Below are positions 35,785-48,000 of a stretch of 64,000 nucleotides of DNA, one piece after another; the stretch's first letter is position 1, and every line of letters begins with the position of its first letter. The notes under the pieces are model-generated. The model was not told the origin of the DNA, made no database searches, and worked only from the letters and a program-made list of their open reading frames with translations. The translations under genes and the position numbers were made by a program. This stretch comes from Schizochytrium sp. TIO01 (lineage: Eukaryota > Sar > Bigyra > Thraustochytrida > Thraustochytriidae): the NCBI GenBank assembly GCA_004764695.1, contig SMSO01000033.1, positions 1,441,001 to 1,505,000 on the forward strand, written 5' to 3'.

Positions 35785-35962
35785 TAAGCAGAGTGATGCA
35801 CACGCCTTATCAGCAGCAAACGATCCATAGTTACGCTGTGATTGATTACATACATGTCTGAGCGCGGATAAGGATACAGTACGGATAGACGTAATCGCTT
35901 CTAAACGAAGCCCTCAAAGTGAGCTTGCAAAAGAGCTTTTGCTGTCGTTGAGCTGTATGAAG

Positions 35963-36050
35963 GTATGTATGTATGTATGTATGTATGTATGTATGTATGT
36001 ATGTATGTATGTATGTATGTATGTATGTATGTATGTATGTATGCATGTAT
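35963..36050 (+). repeat. GTAT tetranucleotide microsatellite
   Basis: About twenty almost perfect GTAT units, broken only by one GCAT near the end. It lies about 400 bases upstream of the glycyl-tRNA synthetase start. The open frames across it on both strands are repeat artefacts. Confidence 0.95.
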
Positions 36051-36457
36051 TTACATATTATTGCTCACATGGTCGCCGCTTGCTTTGGGCTAATTCTGCG
36101 ACTTACTTCGGCGTCCTTGACCAGCGATGAACCGGAGCACCTTTGGTGTGCTGTAAGCTCGAGAGCGGGTTAGCCACGGCAGAAGAGCAGACATGGTGGA
36201 TAAATAAATGTGAAAGATGGCTTCTGTAGATACTTGGAATGATGATCAATATTATCCATCAATTAAGCTTAAGTTTAAGAATGATCTTAGATCGATCCAA
36301 GAAAGAAAGAAAGAAGTATCGGGTAGGAGCGCATAAGGCACTGCTAAGGTGAGGGATAATAAGGATTAGAAGAAAAGAAAGACAAGAAAGCAAGCGCGAG
36401 CAAAGCCCTTTGTTGGCGGAGTCTAGAACACCGAAAGTCTGTATTCCACGCGCGAAG

Positions 36458-38991
36458 ATGGCGGACGAGCAGGAGTCAAAGCTGCAGGAGCAGCTCGCGG
36501 AGGCCGGAGCCCGCCTCGTGGCCCAGGTAAGTACCTCGTCGGGTGTTCTGCTTGCATCGCGCCGCCGCGATGAACGAGCAAACAAACAATTGATTTATTG
36601 AATGAATGGCGCTGGTGCTCTTTCGTTTCCCTTTCCATCCTCTCCTTTGCTTTGTCGGTCAACCCGATTTAAGGTCGCGCTTGTCAGCTGGCTTGCTCGC
36701 CCGAAAACTGGCCTGTCCCCGGTATCCCTAAGCTAGTGCGTGTTGACTGGAGAAGCGAGCTATCCTTTGGATTAGTCCTCCATATTTGCTGATGAATGGG
36801 TTTCGCTGCTGCGAAGGATTTTGGTATTATGAAATTATTGAGGAAAGACCATAATCCACGAAAGATCAAGCAGCGTAAATGACGACTTGAAGTGGTATGC
36901 GTACGACATCTACTTAATTGTGGACAGTGATGACTGACGTGTCTGATGGCAATATTTGTTTACTTTGCTTGGTGTTGACAAATACAGAAAAGTCTGATCC
37001 GTCAGCTCAAGGCTGATGGTGCCCCCGGTGAGCAGGTTGCCGCGGAGGTGACCAAGATGAAGGATATTCAGGCTGATGTAGACAAGCTCCAGGCTCAGAT
37101 CACTGGACCGGTTTTTGATCGCGATGGCTTTGATGATGTGGTTTTGCGCCGTATGATTGTGGTCCCCTCGTTCGAGATCCACGGTGGTACTAGCGGCTTC
37201 TTTGACTACGGCCCTGTTGGTTGCGCGCTTAAGGACAACATTATCAACGAGTGGAAGAAGCACTTTGTGCTCCGTGAGCGCATGCTTCAGCTCGAGGCCA
37301 CTTGCTTGACCTCCGAGCCTGTTCTCAAGACCTCTGGTCACGTGGACCGTTTTGTTGATCTCATGGTTAAGGATGACGCCACTGGTGTTTGCTACCGTGC
37401 CGACAAGATGCTCGAGGACCACATCGAGAACCTCATCGAGGCTGACCCCGGCATGCCGACCGAGAAGAAGGAAGAGCTTGAGCGCATCTACCGTCAGGCC
37501 GATGCCTACTCTCCTGATGAGCTCCACGAGCTCATCTCCGAGCGCTTCAAGATCGTTGCCCCGGATACTGGCAACCCTCTCTCCAAGCCCTTCCCCTTCA
37601 ACCTTATGTTCGAGACCACTATCGGACCTGAGGGTCACAACCGCGGCTTTCTCCGCCCCGAGACTGCTCAGGGTATCTTCGTGAACTTCCGCCGTTTGCT
37701 CGAGTACAACAACGGCCGCACTCCGTTTGCCTCTGCCCAGGTCGGACTTGGCTTCCGTAACGAGATTAACCCCCGCAATGGTCTCTTGCGTGTGCGTGAG
37801 TTCACCATGGCTGAGATTGAGCACTTTGTGCACCCGAACGAGAAGGACCACCCCCGTTTCCACGAGGTTGCCGACATTGAGCTCACTCTCTTTCCTCAGG
37901 ACAACCAGCTTACCACTGGCCGCCTCGTGAAGATGACTGCCGGCAAGGCTGTCGCTGATGGCATCATTAACAACCAGACGCTCGCCTACTTCATGGTGCG
38001 CACTCACCTCTTCATGGAGAAGATTGGCATTGACCTCAAGAAGCTGCGTTTCCGTCAGCACTTGAAGACTGAGATGGCTCACTATGCCAGTGACTGCTGG
38101 GATGCCGAGATCAAGCTCTCTTACGGTTGGACTGAGTGTGTTGGCCACGCTGATCGTGCTTGCTACGATCTTATGGTGCACTCTGAGGCCACCAAGGTGG
38201 ACCTCCGTGCCTCTCGCCCGCTTGACCCTCCTCAGGAGGTCGAATACGCTAAGGTCGAGGCTGACAAGAAGGTCATGGGTAAGGCCTTCAAGCGCGACTC
38301 CCCTGCTATTCTTGCCTATGTTGGCGAGACCATCTCCGTTGACGATGCTTGTGCTATTGGCGAGAAGCTCGCCGCTGGTGAGAGCGTTGAGGTCGAGATT
38401 GAGGATGGCAAGAAGTTCACTCTTGAGCCGGGTATGATGACCATCACCCGTGCTACCAAGATCGTACACGAGGAGCGCTTCTTCTGCTCTGTGATTGAGC
38501 CCAGTTTTGGTATTGGCCGTATTGTGCACTCTGTTCTCGAGCACACCTTTGACATGCGTGGTGAGGAAACCGTCAAGGAGAAGGGTAAGGTTGACCGCAC
38601 CCTGTTCAAGTTCCCCGCGCTTGTGGCCCCGATCAAGTGTGCTGTGCTCCCCCTCTTGCGCAAGGAGCAGCAGGAGCAGCTTGCTGAGTCGATCTGCCTC
38701 ACTCTTGTTGAGGCTGGAGTCTACGCCAACTGCGACACCAGTGGTACCCTCATTGGCCGCAAGTACGCCCGTATGGACGAGATTGGTGTGCCATTCGCCA
38801 TCACCGTTGATGTGCAGACCACTGAGGACGGCTCTGTAACCCTTCGTGAGCGTGACTCCCAGGAGCAGGTCCGTATCCCGGAAGTCAACCGTGCTATTCG
38901 TGCTGTCAAGGACCTCTGTGACCCTACCACTGGCGTCTCCTGGGCAAACGTTGTGGAGGAGTTCGGTCTTCTTACTTCCGCTTCTGCATAA
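36458..38991 (+). CDS. GARS: Glycyl-tRNA synthetase, eukaryotic type with N-terminal WHEP domain; two exons
   Basis: Charges tRNA-Gly in the cytosol and possibly in mitochondria. Exon 1 is 36458-36526 (ATG in AAGATGGCG; 23 codons). Exon 2 is 36988-38991. Together they encode 690 residues. The WHEP domain is split by the intron between the Gln of LVAQ and the Lys of KSLIRQLKADGAP. The class II catalytic core follows: FEIHGGTSGFFDYGPVG, LEATCLTSEPVLKTSGHVDRF, then the motif-2 region RPETAQGIFVNF with RNEINPRNGLLRVREF, then EPSFGIGRIV (motif 3) and a C-terminal anticodon-binding domain. It is complete. Codon use is strongly biased: TTA, CTA and TCA do not occur in exon 2, so the antisense frame is open across it. 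That suggests high expression. Confidence 0.97.
36527..36987 (+). other. Spliceosomal intron of the glycyl-tRNA synthetase gene
   Basis: A 461-base GT-AG intron, phase 0, with a consensus donor (CAG|GTAAGTACC) and acceptor (AATACAG|AAA). Removing it joins the two halves of the WHEP domain in frame, which confirms the model. It is the only coding-region intron in the window that I regard as clear. Confidence 0.93.
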
Positions 38992-40310
38992 ACAAATATC
39001 AAACAATTCTGCTCAACACTTTCTATATGATAAGACAATAACAATAACTCTGACAACATCCTTTACAAAACCAGGCTCGTCATTTTTTCTTGCTTGCTCT
39101 TCATTCCTCTTTCTAATTTGGGGTATCTATTTTATAAAGAGATTGCAGATGATTGCGTTCTCATAAGAAATACTGTTCTCAAACGGCTTATTTATTTTTA
39201 TTAAAAAATTGTGAAGATGCTAATATCAACAATCGTTCTTTCATTCCTGACAATTAGTATCTAGGCACTAAACACCTTTCGTAAGAAGTCGATTTCATAA
39301 ACCTCTCAAGCAGAAATAAGCATGAAGAAGTTCCTAGTGCTTCAGACAAGTTCGATTGGTCATGAATGACTTGGTTTCTTCTCTTTGCACTACTTACCAA
39401 TTAAAATTAGAATTAAGTTCGACTCTTTAATTTTTAAAAGGGGAGGAAAAGTAGAATCAAATAAGATAAGAACGACAATCACGATCTGAGACAAGGCTGG
39501 GTGCTCAAGGAAATGTAATGATAAAAAATAAAAAAAATAAAAATCTTAAATCATACTGATGTAGGAAAGTTTAATTCATATATTTCATTCACTATGATAC
39601 CAGCAATAATTTGCGTGATTGTATTTTGAATTGAAGAAGGAAATTCCAAGGTAAAGCATCGTTTCTATTGTAATGCAGATCTGAAAACCTACTTTTAAAA
39701 TAGAACAGAAAACAAGAGTGTATTTATCCTTCTTCGGGTTTTCTTTTCGAGAAGTTACATTTTTATAATTTGTTTTACTAAATATTTTTAGATTGCATTA
39801 TGAAAAAATGAGCGAGGAATTGGATCGTTTGGTGGTAGAGTTTTATTTTTGTAATGACACACAAATAGGTTGGCGTCATCAAGTCGAAAATCACATGATG
39901 GAACATTTCTGTTTCATGCTGAGATTAAATCTCTTGAGCGAGAGTTTGAGGAAAACTGGGGTTTGGTGAATGAACATTTGGTCCGCCGTTAAAAAGTGCG
40001 GGGACTTTGTACCAAATGATGAGCAGTACATACTAATAGTAGTTCCACTACTGTAGGAATTTGGAAGAAACTACGCAAAAAATTGAGAAACGTCAAAAAG
40101 CGGATCTGGGAAGCTAACTTTCCTAGACCGTCAATTTGAGTGTAGGAAGAGTCATTGGGCATTTATGCTCCCTGACTTCATGCTCTTTCCCGCATCAGCC
40201 AGAACTCTTCATCTTCTATTGCTCTTAAATTTCAGTCAGATAGCAGGTGCTTCAAGAGGATTCAGGAACATACAGTAAGTATCTCTGTACATAGCGGAGA
40301 AACAAAGGCT
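38992..40310. other. Convergent spacer between GlyRS and coproporphyrinogen oxidase genes
   Basis: 1.3 kb of AT-rich sequence with many A and T runs (39470-39560). It must hold the 3' ends of both flanking genes. No gene or structured element is supported. Confidence 0.55.
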
Positions 40311-41633
40311 TTAGTTGGAGGCCTTAGCTTCCTCCTCGGAACGGCGAGCGAGCTCAGCCATGATATCCTGGAACGAGGCGTTCTTAAGGTCAGTCATGTC
40401 AAGGGCCCAGTCGCGCGGGTTCTTGAGTACCTCCATAAGCTTCGCCTCGTCAGATCCCTCCTCAGGCTCGTGCATGTACTGCCAGCGTGCGGTGAGCGGC
40501 ATGGAGACGAGGATAGACTCAATGCGAGCGTTATCAGGAGTGCTGAGTCCAAACTTGGTGCCTCTATCCAAAACAAGGTTAAATTCTACGTAGCGGCCAC
40601 GACGGAGCTGCTGCCACTCCTTCTGCTCAGGCGTGAAGGGGAGGTCCTTACGGCGCTTCATGATGGAAATGTAAGTCGGCACAAAGCTCTTCAGGCAGTC
40701 CCTCGAGAATGCCATGATGGCCTCCTGGTCACTCAAGTCTTTGTCAGATGCAGTGTTAGCGGGGCGCACATCAAGGTCATCAAAGAAGATACCTCCAATG
40801 CCTCGGGTCTCCTTACGGTGGTTAATGTAGAAGTACTCGTCACACCACTTCTTGAACTTTCCGTAGTAGCTCGAGTCGTGTTTGTCACACGCAGCCTTGA
40901 GTGCAGAGTGGAATTCAATGGCATCCTCCTCGAAAAGGTAACTCGGCGTGAGGTCAGCACCACCGCCAAACCACCAGGTCTTCTCGTTGGTCTCAGGGTC
41001 TTCGACCTGGAAAAAACGGTAGTTCAAGTGCACAGTGGGAGCCATGGGGTTCTTGGGGTGAATCACAAGGCTGATACCTGTGGCGTAGAAGTTGGGTTTG
41101 GCACCCTCGCGAATGGCCTTGCCGTTGCTGCGCATCTGGGCGACAGCTGCGGCCGGAAGAGGGCCCTTGACCACAGAGACGTTTACACCGGCCTTCTCAA
41201 AAACGTTGCCGTCCTGCAGCACAGCGGAGCGACCGATGCCGCGGCCGTTGGGGCGCTCCCACTCATCTACACGGAATTCATTTCCATCGAGTTCGGAGAT
41301 AGCGTCAATGATCTCCTGCTGTGCATCGAGCACCATCTTCTCGAAATCGGGCTTGATATTGACCGTCTTGGTGCCGCTCACGGCATCTTTTGCCTCTGAG
41401 GTCACCGGCGCCGCGGTGATGTCCTCTTGGACAGCCTTAGTTTCAGCCCATGTAGCGCCGCTAGCGACCGCCACGCCTCCGCCCACGAGAGCTACTGCGG
41501 TCAGGCCTGCAAAGACGCGAGGGTTGCGAGCGCTTTGGAGGCGACTGGAGAATGAACGGGAGTGAGAAGAGACAGGGGCGTTGCGACCTATGGACGCAAC
41601 GCGACGCACGCTCTGGCGCAAAGCTGCTTGCAT
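40311..41633 (-). CDS. CPOX: Oxygen-dependent coproporphyrinogen III oxidase, mitochondrial type
   Basis: Catalyses oxidative decarboxylation of coproporphyrinogen III to protoporphyrinogen IX in haem synthesis. The protein has 440 residues from the first ATG (41633). Residues 1-30 are rich in Arg and Ser with no acidic residue, like a mitochondrial presequence. A hydrophobic segment follows (FAGLTAVALVGGGVAVASGA), so a bipartite signal for the intermembrane space is likely, as in animal and fungal CPOX. The family signature is at about residues 261-288: WCDEYFYINHRKETRGIGG followed by IFFDDLD. Also present are GGGADLTPSYLFEED and the RYVEFNLVLDRGTKFGL region. Intron-free and complete. Codon bias resembles that of the glycyl-tRNA synthetase gene (no TTA, CTA or TCA for about 310 codons). 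Confidence 0.96.
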   Translation of the reverse strand: MQAALRQSVRRVASIGRNAPVSSHSRSFSSRLQSARNPRVFAGLTAVALVGGGVAVASGATWAETKAVQEDITAAPVTSEAKDAVSGTKTVNIKPDFEKMVLDAQQEIIDAISELDGNEFRVDEWERPNGRGIGRSAVLQDGNVFEKAGVNVSVVKGPLPAAAVAQMRSNGKAIREGAKPNFYATGISLVIHPKNPMAPTVHLNYRFFQVEDPETNEKTWWFGGGADLTPSYLFEEDAIEFHSALKAACDKHDSSYYGKFKKWCDEYFYINHRKETRGIGGIFFDDLDVRPANTASDKDLSDQEAIMAFSRDCLKSFVPTYISIMKRRKDLPFTPEQKEWQQLRRGRYVEFNLVLDRGTKFGLSTPDNARIESILVSMPLTARWQYMHEPEEGSDEAKLMEVLKNPRDWALDMTDLKNASFQDIMAELARRSEEEAKASN

Positions 41634-43242
41634 GTTTGAATGAGCAAGAAAATACGGTGTCACTGGTTACTCGCAAGGAGCTTCAATTAGTTTCAGGTTT
41701 GGGTGTTTGCGGCCGCAATTTATTCATCTGCTGCTTCAAATTCAAGATTTATTTTAAAGACTCTTTTTCTGTTTAACTATATGAATGACTATTACATATC
41801 AAAAATATCTGCGGATGATCAGCCTTCCATAAGATTGAAAAAAACCACCAAAACAAAACTTAACAAAACTTAAAACTTATTCTTCTGCTGTCTTAAGTAT
41901 GCTTTGGAAGAGAGAAAGAGAGAAAGAGAGAGAGAGTTGCTCAAAAGGTACTTTTGTGAGAACAACAAGTTTCATTTACCAAGCTTATGGCTTCTACAGT
42001 TTTGGTTAGAAGGCATTGACGGGCCCTTTCTCTGCAAATCATTTCATTCGTCGCCCAAGACAGCGCCAGAAACTTGAGACAGGACGCCAACGCAAATCAC
42101 GATGACATCAATTATGGCTCACCCATCATACGGGTTGCTTAGCGAGGCTCAATCGCCTGGGTTTCAGACCTCGATGTTGAGTCCTCGTGCTTTTCCTATG
42201 GAGGTACCTTGGTAAGTTGAACATCATCAGATCAGATCGACCACGACGCATAAGTGGCCCTCATTAGCCTTAGCGTTGCGTAGGAAGTGCTACTGCCTCC
42301 AGCCGTCAGAGCCGTCCGTTCCGATGCCCGTATTCTTTGCAGCTACTCAAAGATCGACGATGATTATGAGGGACCGCTTGGCTTTTAATACGGGAATGGC
42401 TTAGCTACCTTCTGAGCCTGATACTATTGTGTTTTCTGGTTATTTCTGAATGATTAGCATAGATCCTCGAAAACTTTGATTTACCCATAATTGTGCAATT
42501 GCCATGCATTTATTTACCTATGATACTACAAGAACAAAAGGACAAGAACAACCATGAGCTAAGAGTGCATACTGGCAGGCAGTAGCAGGCAGTTGTTTCA
42601 AGATTTTGCTGCCTGCCAGAGAAGAAACTAACTCGAAACAGGCTATCCTCAAGGACGCTTCGCACGAGACATCGAAAGGACTCCAGGTCGGCTCAAGCAA
42701 ACTCGTTTGCAGGCAGAGTCTGCTTTGTTGACAGTTTGTAGTGAAGGGTGCTTCTATTGAGCATGATCACAAAGGCCTCAGGACCGAGCTCAATTTCGAG
42801 GCAATTCGGAGAGCAGGGCTGTAATAAATAAGTTGTTTCCGTTCATAACTTTATTGATCATTTGTTTTATAGATTAATTTTAATTTATTTATTATATTAA
42901 AAAAACAAAACAAAAAAACTTTAAGAAGTCACTTTTCCTCATAGATATATGTATATATCCTTTGCATAAAAAAATAAAAATAACCTATAAATTCATCGTC
43001 CATCCCGACATGAGAATGATGATGGTGCAGTTCACGAGAGACCGTCCCTGAAGCGCTCGCTTCATGTCGTATCCACATAAATGAAGTCGGCGATAGATGC
43101 CGCGGCGTCCGAGCGATCCCGTCTCTCGAGCACAAGCAAGCGGGTCCCTGGCGAGCCATGAGCTGCTGTCCATACATACGCAATCAATCATCAACCAACC
43201 CAATTCACGATCCCTCCCGTCCATAGTCCACACAGATTACAT

Positions 43243-43245
43243 TGA

Positions 43246-43301
<56 letters not shown>

Positions 43302-43302
43302 A
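43243..43302 (+). repeat. GAAA tetranucleotide microsatellite
   Basis: About fifteen perfect GAAA units. On the opposite strand it creates a false open frame rich in LSFF repeats. Confidence 0.95.
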
Positions 43303-44567
43303 CCCTTTGCATCCTTGCGTGTAATACACACACAAAACCAAGATCTTCACGATGATGGAGTTCTCCTTCTCTCCTCCCGAGTTGGCCGTGGGCGACCCGG
43401 AGCAGAGGCTCTCGAGGGCGCCAGGAGCAGCAGACGGCCAGCCTCCCACGCCTTGACCGCGTCGTCTGCTTGCTCCACGTTCGCTTTCCGCCGCGCTTCG
43501 AGGAACAGGCCCTTCCTGCACGCGCTGTTAGAGGGCCTTTGAAAGCGGGTCTTTCACAGAGAAAATAAATGCCAAGAGCAGAGCAGAGCAGATCATTGCA
43601 GAGCAGATCGTTGCAGAGCACGTAAACGTCGTCATGGCGGTAGCGCAGAGGACTATCTCGCAGCGCGTTGGATGAGACGAGTGTGACGACTGAAGGCATC
43701 ATCATCACCACCGATTGATCATTCATTCGATCATCTCTTCAACTCATCAACTCATCAACTCTTCAACTCTTTAACCCTTCAACTCTTCATTGTTCAGAGT
43801 CGTGGCTAACTTAACTTCGTTTCAAAGCGTCCTCCCTCGCTGCAAAGGAACGTTGTGGAAGCGTGGGATGGTATGAAAAGCTGCAGACTACGACGGGGTT
43901 GCTCATGCAGATAGACGGGAAGGATGGATGCCAGTGACCTGGTCGAAGAATATCCTTTCTTCTGGACTTCCACTTGCGTATGTTTCGATGGGCAGTAGGA
44001 CAGTCTGCACAGTCTGCTTGCATATGGCGCTTTCGTTCGTTTCACAGGAGCCCTCCTTCGAAACTGAACATAGGGCCAGCAGATGCGGCGACTGCAACCT
44101 TGAGTAAGGTTGTCCCCGATTATAGTGTAGGTGGCGTGTGCAAGGCAGGCGGCAAAAGCTGACTAGCGTCAACAACTTGGTGGTTTTCAGGAGGTAATGG
44201 ACCTTGCGAGAATCTTTTGTACCCAGTTCTCACCCGGTCTTCAGGTTCTCTGTGACCCTGGTTTTAAAGAGCAAAACCTGGCTAATCCCTGCGATACCTA
44301 AAATAGCAGCCAGCAAATCGCGAAGCTCTGTCACACCAGCATAGTTTTCTCATGAGTCGCAGAAGGAGCTGACTTAGATGCAAGGATTTGATAGTAAACT
44401 CAAGCGTCAATGATGTTTTCATTATTTTCGTCAATGTGTTCGCGCAATATCTGATGTTGATTACTTTTTCTTCAAAACAACACGCAATGGGTAGTTGTTT
44501 TGGCTGAGTGTCTACCTAAAAAGTTTTAACTTATTACCTCTGATGAGTGAAAGTGAGCGCAGGTAGG

Positions 44568-44585
44568 TAGGTACCTAGGTACCTA
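44568..44585. repeat. 18-base perfect palindrome, TAGGTACC core
   Basis: TAGGTACCTAGGTACCTA equals its own reverse complement, and further AGGT units lie just to its left from 44561. It is in non-coding DNA, 4 kb from the nearest firm gene start. It could be a dyad binding site or a simple repeat by-product. Confidence 0.7.
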
Positions 44586-47500
44586 TTATCTCGCACGACC
44601 AAATTTACAATCTATCAACAAGGGAAGGAAAAGGATATCGAATAAGGATAATCTGATTGTTGAAGTAGAGCGACGGTTTCTTGTATTTGTAATATTCCTG
44701 TTCGCGGAGTCTAAAACAGTGCCTAGGACACTCACTTTTAAAGCTAAAGCTAGAGCTAGAGAATGAAACACGCGTCTGATTCTTCAAATTAGGCAATGCT
44801 TGGTTTTGTTTTGCTTGTACAAGTTGCTAGATTTTCGAGTGATGTGTAGAGGATTCCGTACGCCCTTTACAAAATGATCATGACGCTTCAGCATTGCAAA
44901 GAAATGGAGCCATGAAAACGAAAATAGGAAGAGAGATTCAAATTCGCTCGGACCTCGTGAAACTGGTCTTTAAAAGGTTCATCCACCAGAAAGTTTCCTA
45001 TCTACAGCCTAGGAGGAACAAGGTACTGACAAGTGCATTATGTGACCAAAGGAAGTCGGTTAATGTGTATCTTACACAAACTAAAACGATGGAATACAAG
45101 CAAAAATATACTAGAACCTTGCAGGAAAGACAATATTGCCTTCTTCTGCAAACCAAAGTCCTTACAACGTACGGCAGTTTAAACATGGAAAGACCCCATG
45201 GCAATTAACAATGCGAGAAAGCACAACATAGCCGTGCTGGTGTTCATCCTCTGCATCTAGCTCCAGGGGATTTGCGGAGAAGGTTTAAAAATCAAGATGT
45301 TACGCTAGAGAGGCTGAACGGGCAGACCCAGATAAGAAGATACGGGTGCGGTGAACGAACGGGTCGTAAGGGCAAGCATGATCGAAGAAGAACCCGTGAC
45401 AGTTTTTATGATGAATTTGCCAGACATGCTGACAGCGCCGATGATGGTGATTACACACAGAGCGAGGTGCAATGTCATAACGAAGGTAACGAAGCATTTC
45501 AAGAAGAGGAGAGCCAACGTGGCAATCTTCATCGATTTCAGAAATTAGATGTTCAGCAAACGACTATAGGAATTCGGGAGCGGGACCCCAGGAAGCGGCC
45601 ACTCAAGAACTCGACGAAAAAACGGCGCGTGTTCGAGACATGCAGAATATAGTATTTTTTGCAAGAGATTATTTCTTCCGGAAATTGACCCATTGCTGCC
45701 CTTCCAAATTCTTTTGACGCTTTGAATTTAAGGTTTATAAACTACAGAACAAATGTAACAATGTAGTGATGCACGTCTAATCAAGGAGCACCAGCAAAAA
45801 TCAAACTGACCAAGACTTTTCGGCCACATCTTGAATTAATTGAAAAAGATATATTTTGTGTCTTATAATTGTTTGAGACTGAAATCGCAAACCAAATCTG
45901 TTGTTTGAACCTTACGTATTAATCGTCGGTTTATTTTTCATTAATCGAATATTTAGTTAACAGGAATAACACTTTATGAATAGATCTATCAGTCTTTCAC
46001 AAACTCGAGTTGGGCGCGAAATTTCCCAACATCCTCATCTACGTTGCTCTGGGGCAACATCTGGGGGTAACATCTTCGTTTGTTTGTTAACTCCTGTTCA
46101 CACGAGACACGGACTACCTCTTATCTTTATTTCTTTAAAGTAAAAATGGAGCGAATTGGTATTACTTTGTGTCCAAGTAGACTGGGTGTCAGTTGTTCGC
46201 ATGTGAAACTTCAACAAGGGTAAAAGCCCGACTCATATGGTGTTCTACTACGTGTTGGTATTCTAACTATTGTTAAGACTAGCTAGCAGGTTGCTTAACC
46301 AAAATGCAGCATCTACGAAAGCTAAACTTTTCAGACGTCACGAGTGAGACCACTGAGCAGCGCCGACGCGGCTTTAATTACTACTACTAGGTAAACTGTT
46401 TTGCTGTTCCCTTATATTGGGCTGACTCAGGAGTTAAAACTAATATAGATGTTGCGGAACCACTGAACGTTCTCATAACGAGCTCTCAACGATTTGTCCC
46501 GAATGACTTCCTGTGTTTGGACCTACTAGGCTTTGCGCATCAAGCCAGCCTATATAAAATTGATATCAGCAACGAGCTTCGTTTTTGGCAAAGAACTGTA
46601 CATTCCAGATGATCAGTCAGCACGTTAATCAAAAGATTGAGAATTTTCTTTGTATAACCATTTCGATGGTGCAATTCTCTGGGAGGAACCAATTTCATCC
46701 CGGAACGATCGAGCCTATGGAACGAGTGGGCTCATCAGTCAGAGTTGCTATTTGGCAAATCCAGCTTGAGAGCAAGTGAAGAAATTCAACATCTTAGCAT
46801 GTGAAATGAAGTAATGCTGACCCAGTGAAGCCTTTCCAAGCTGTGATAATTCGCAGATCGATCTCAGTACGTTCTCAACCAGACTGTACACCTCCTAGAA
46901 GCACCATGCTTCTTTCCAGCAACGATGCATTGCCCCTCACCACCTCCTCCACGAGACCCTTCAAAGGCAAGCCTAGTACATTGCTCGTTGTCCTCTTGGA
47001 CGCAGCGAAGAAATTTCTTTTCCTCTAAAGTGCGTACTCTCGCTAATTTTCCCATATCGTCACCAAGTTCTCACCTCCTCTGGCTTCATCCTGCATATCG
47101 CAAAAGTGCCGCTGAGATGCATTCCTGGCTTGGTGCCGCAGCCCCATCCTTTCCGCAAGCTCTCCTTACAGGTTCCCTTCTGCATTCTGTACATTAAGCT
47201 CTGAGCCCTCCCAACAACGAATGGCTCGCCACAACTAAGAGCAGCACCTCGCCACAACCTTTGTAACGTAACGGCTCCTCATCCGTGTCGTGTAATGGCG
47301 AATCCCATCTCATTATGAGCGACGTAGCATACATGAATAAATGAATCAGCCAGCTCCTGTCTTGAGAGCGATTTTGCACAGCTCAGTCGCCTCGCAGCAG
47401 GCAAACCCCAAACTCCGTGTGGGATTCCCTCACTCGACCCCACGCTCGCCAGACAGCAAACAACTCCTTTCCAAAGCCGCCATCGAAACTGACATCCATC

Positions 47501-47971
47501 GTCGCCAACAAACATCAAACAAACAAACAAACAAACACCATTTGCAACAAGCGCCACCTCGATTGTTTTCGGTCGGCGTCGCTAGCGCTCCATAGCTAAC
47601 TCCTACCGCCTCCGCCGACCACCACTGAAGCTGCTGCTGCTTGCTTCCAGCCTCTCCGCGCCACTAATCCGCGCCGGGGTGTCGGTGCTTCGTGGGACTT
47701 GACTCCGAGCTGTGCCTGGAGGCCCTTCGTTCACCAGCTCAGCGTCTTCTTGCGCCGCCAGCCAGAACACCGCCCCGTGCCGTGCCGACTCCTGCGTGCG
47801 GGAAGTGCGCCTAGAGACCTACCCCCTCCTCAGCCATTCGCTCGGAGCCTTCGTCACTGATCCCAAGTGCTCGCACGCGCTTTTGCGGCGCGGTTCTGCG
47901 CCGGTTCTGCAAACGTTCCTCCCCGGCACGGACGGCTGCCCGGAGACCGTAGTAGTGAGTGCTAGCTATCG

Positions 47972-48000
47972 AGCAAGCAAGCAAGCAAGCAAGCAAACAA
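47972..48000 (+). repeat. AAGC short tandem repeat
   Basis: Six or seven AAGC units ending in AAAC, in the presumed leader region of the gene at 48620. Confidence 0.85.

Noticed and set aside
36910-39006. 698-codon open frame on the minus strand over GlyRS
   Set aside because: It is codon-aligned with the GlyRS frame and arises from lack of TTA, CTA and TCA in the sense strand. It has no motif of its own.
40470-41399. 309-codon open frame on the + strand over CPOX
   Set aside because: Same codon-bias shadow of a clear gene.
43205-43726. 173-codon minus-strand frame with LSFF repeats
   Set aside because: Translation of the GAAA microsatellite.
45272-45652. 126-codon basic open frame on the + strand
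   Set aside because: Overlapped by open frames on both strands, no motif, no codon bias; chance is likely.
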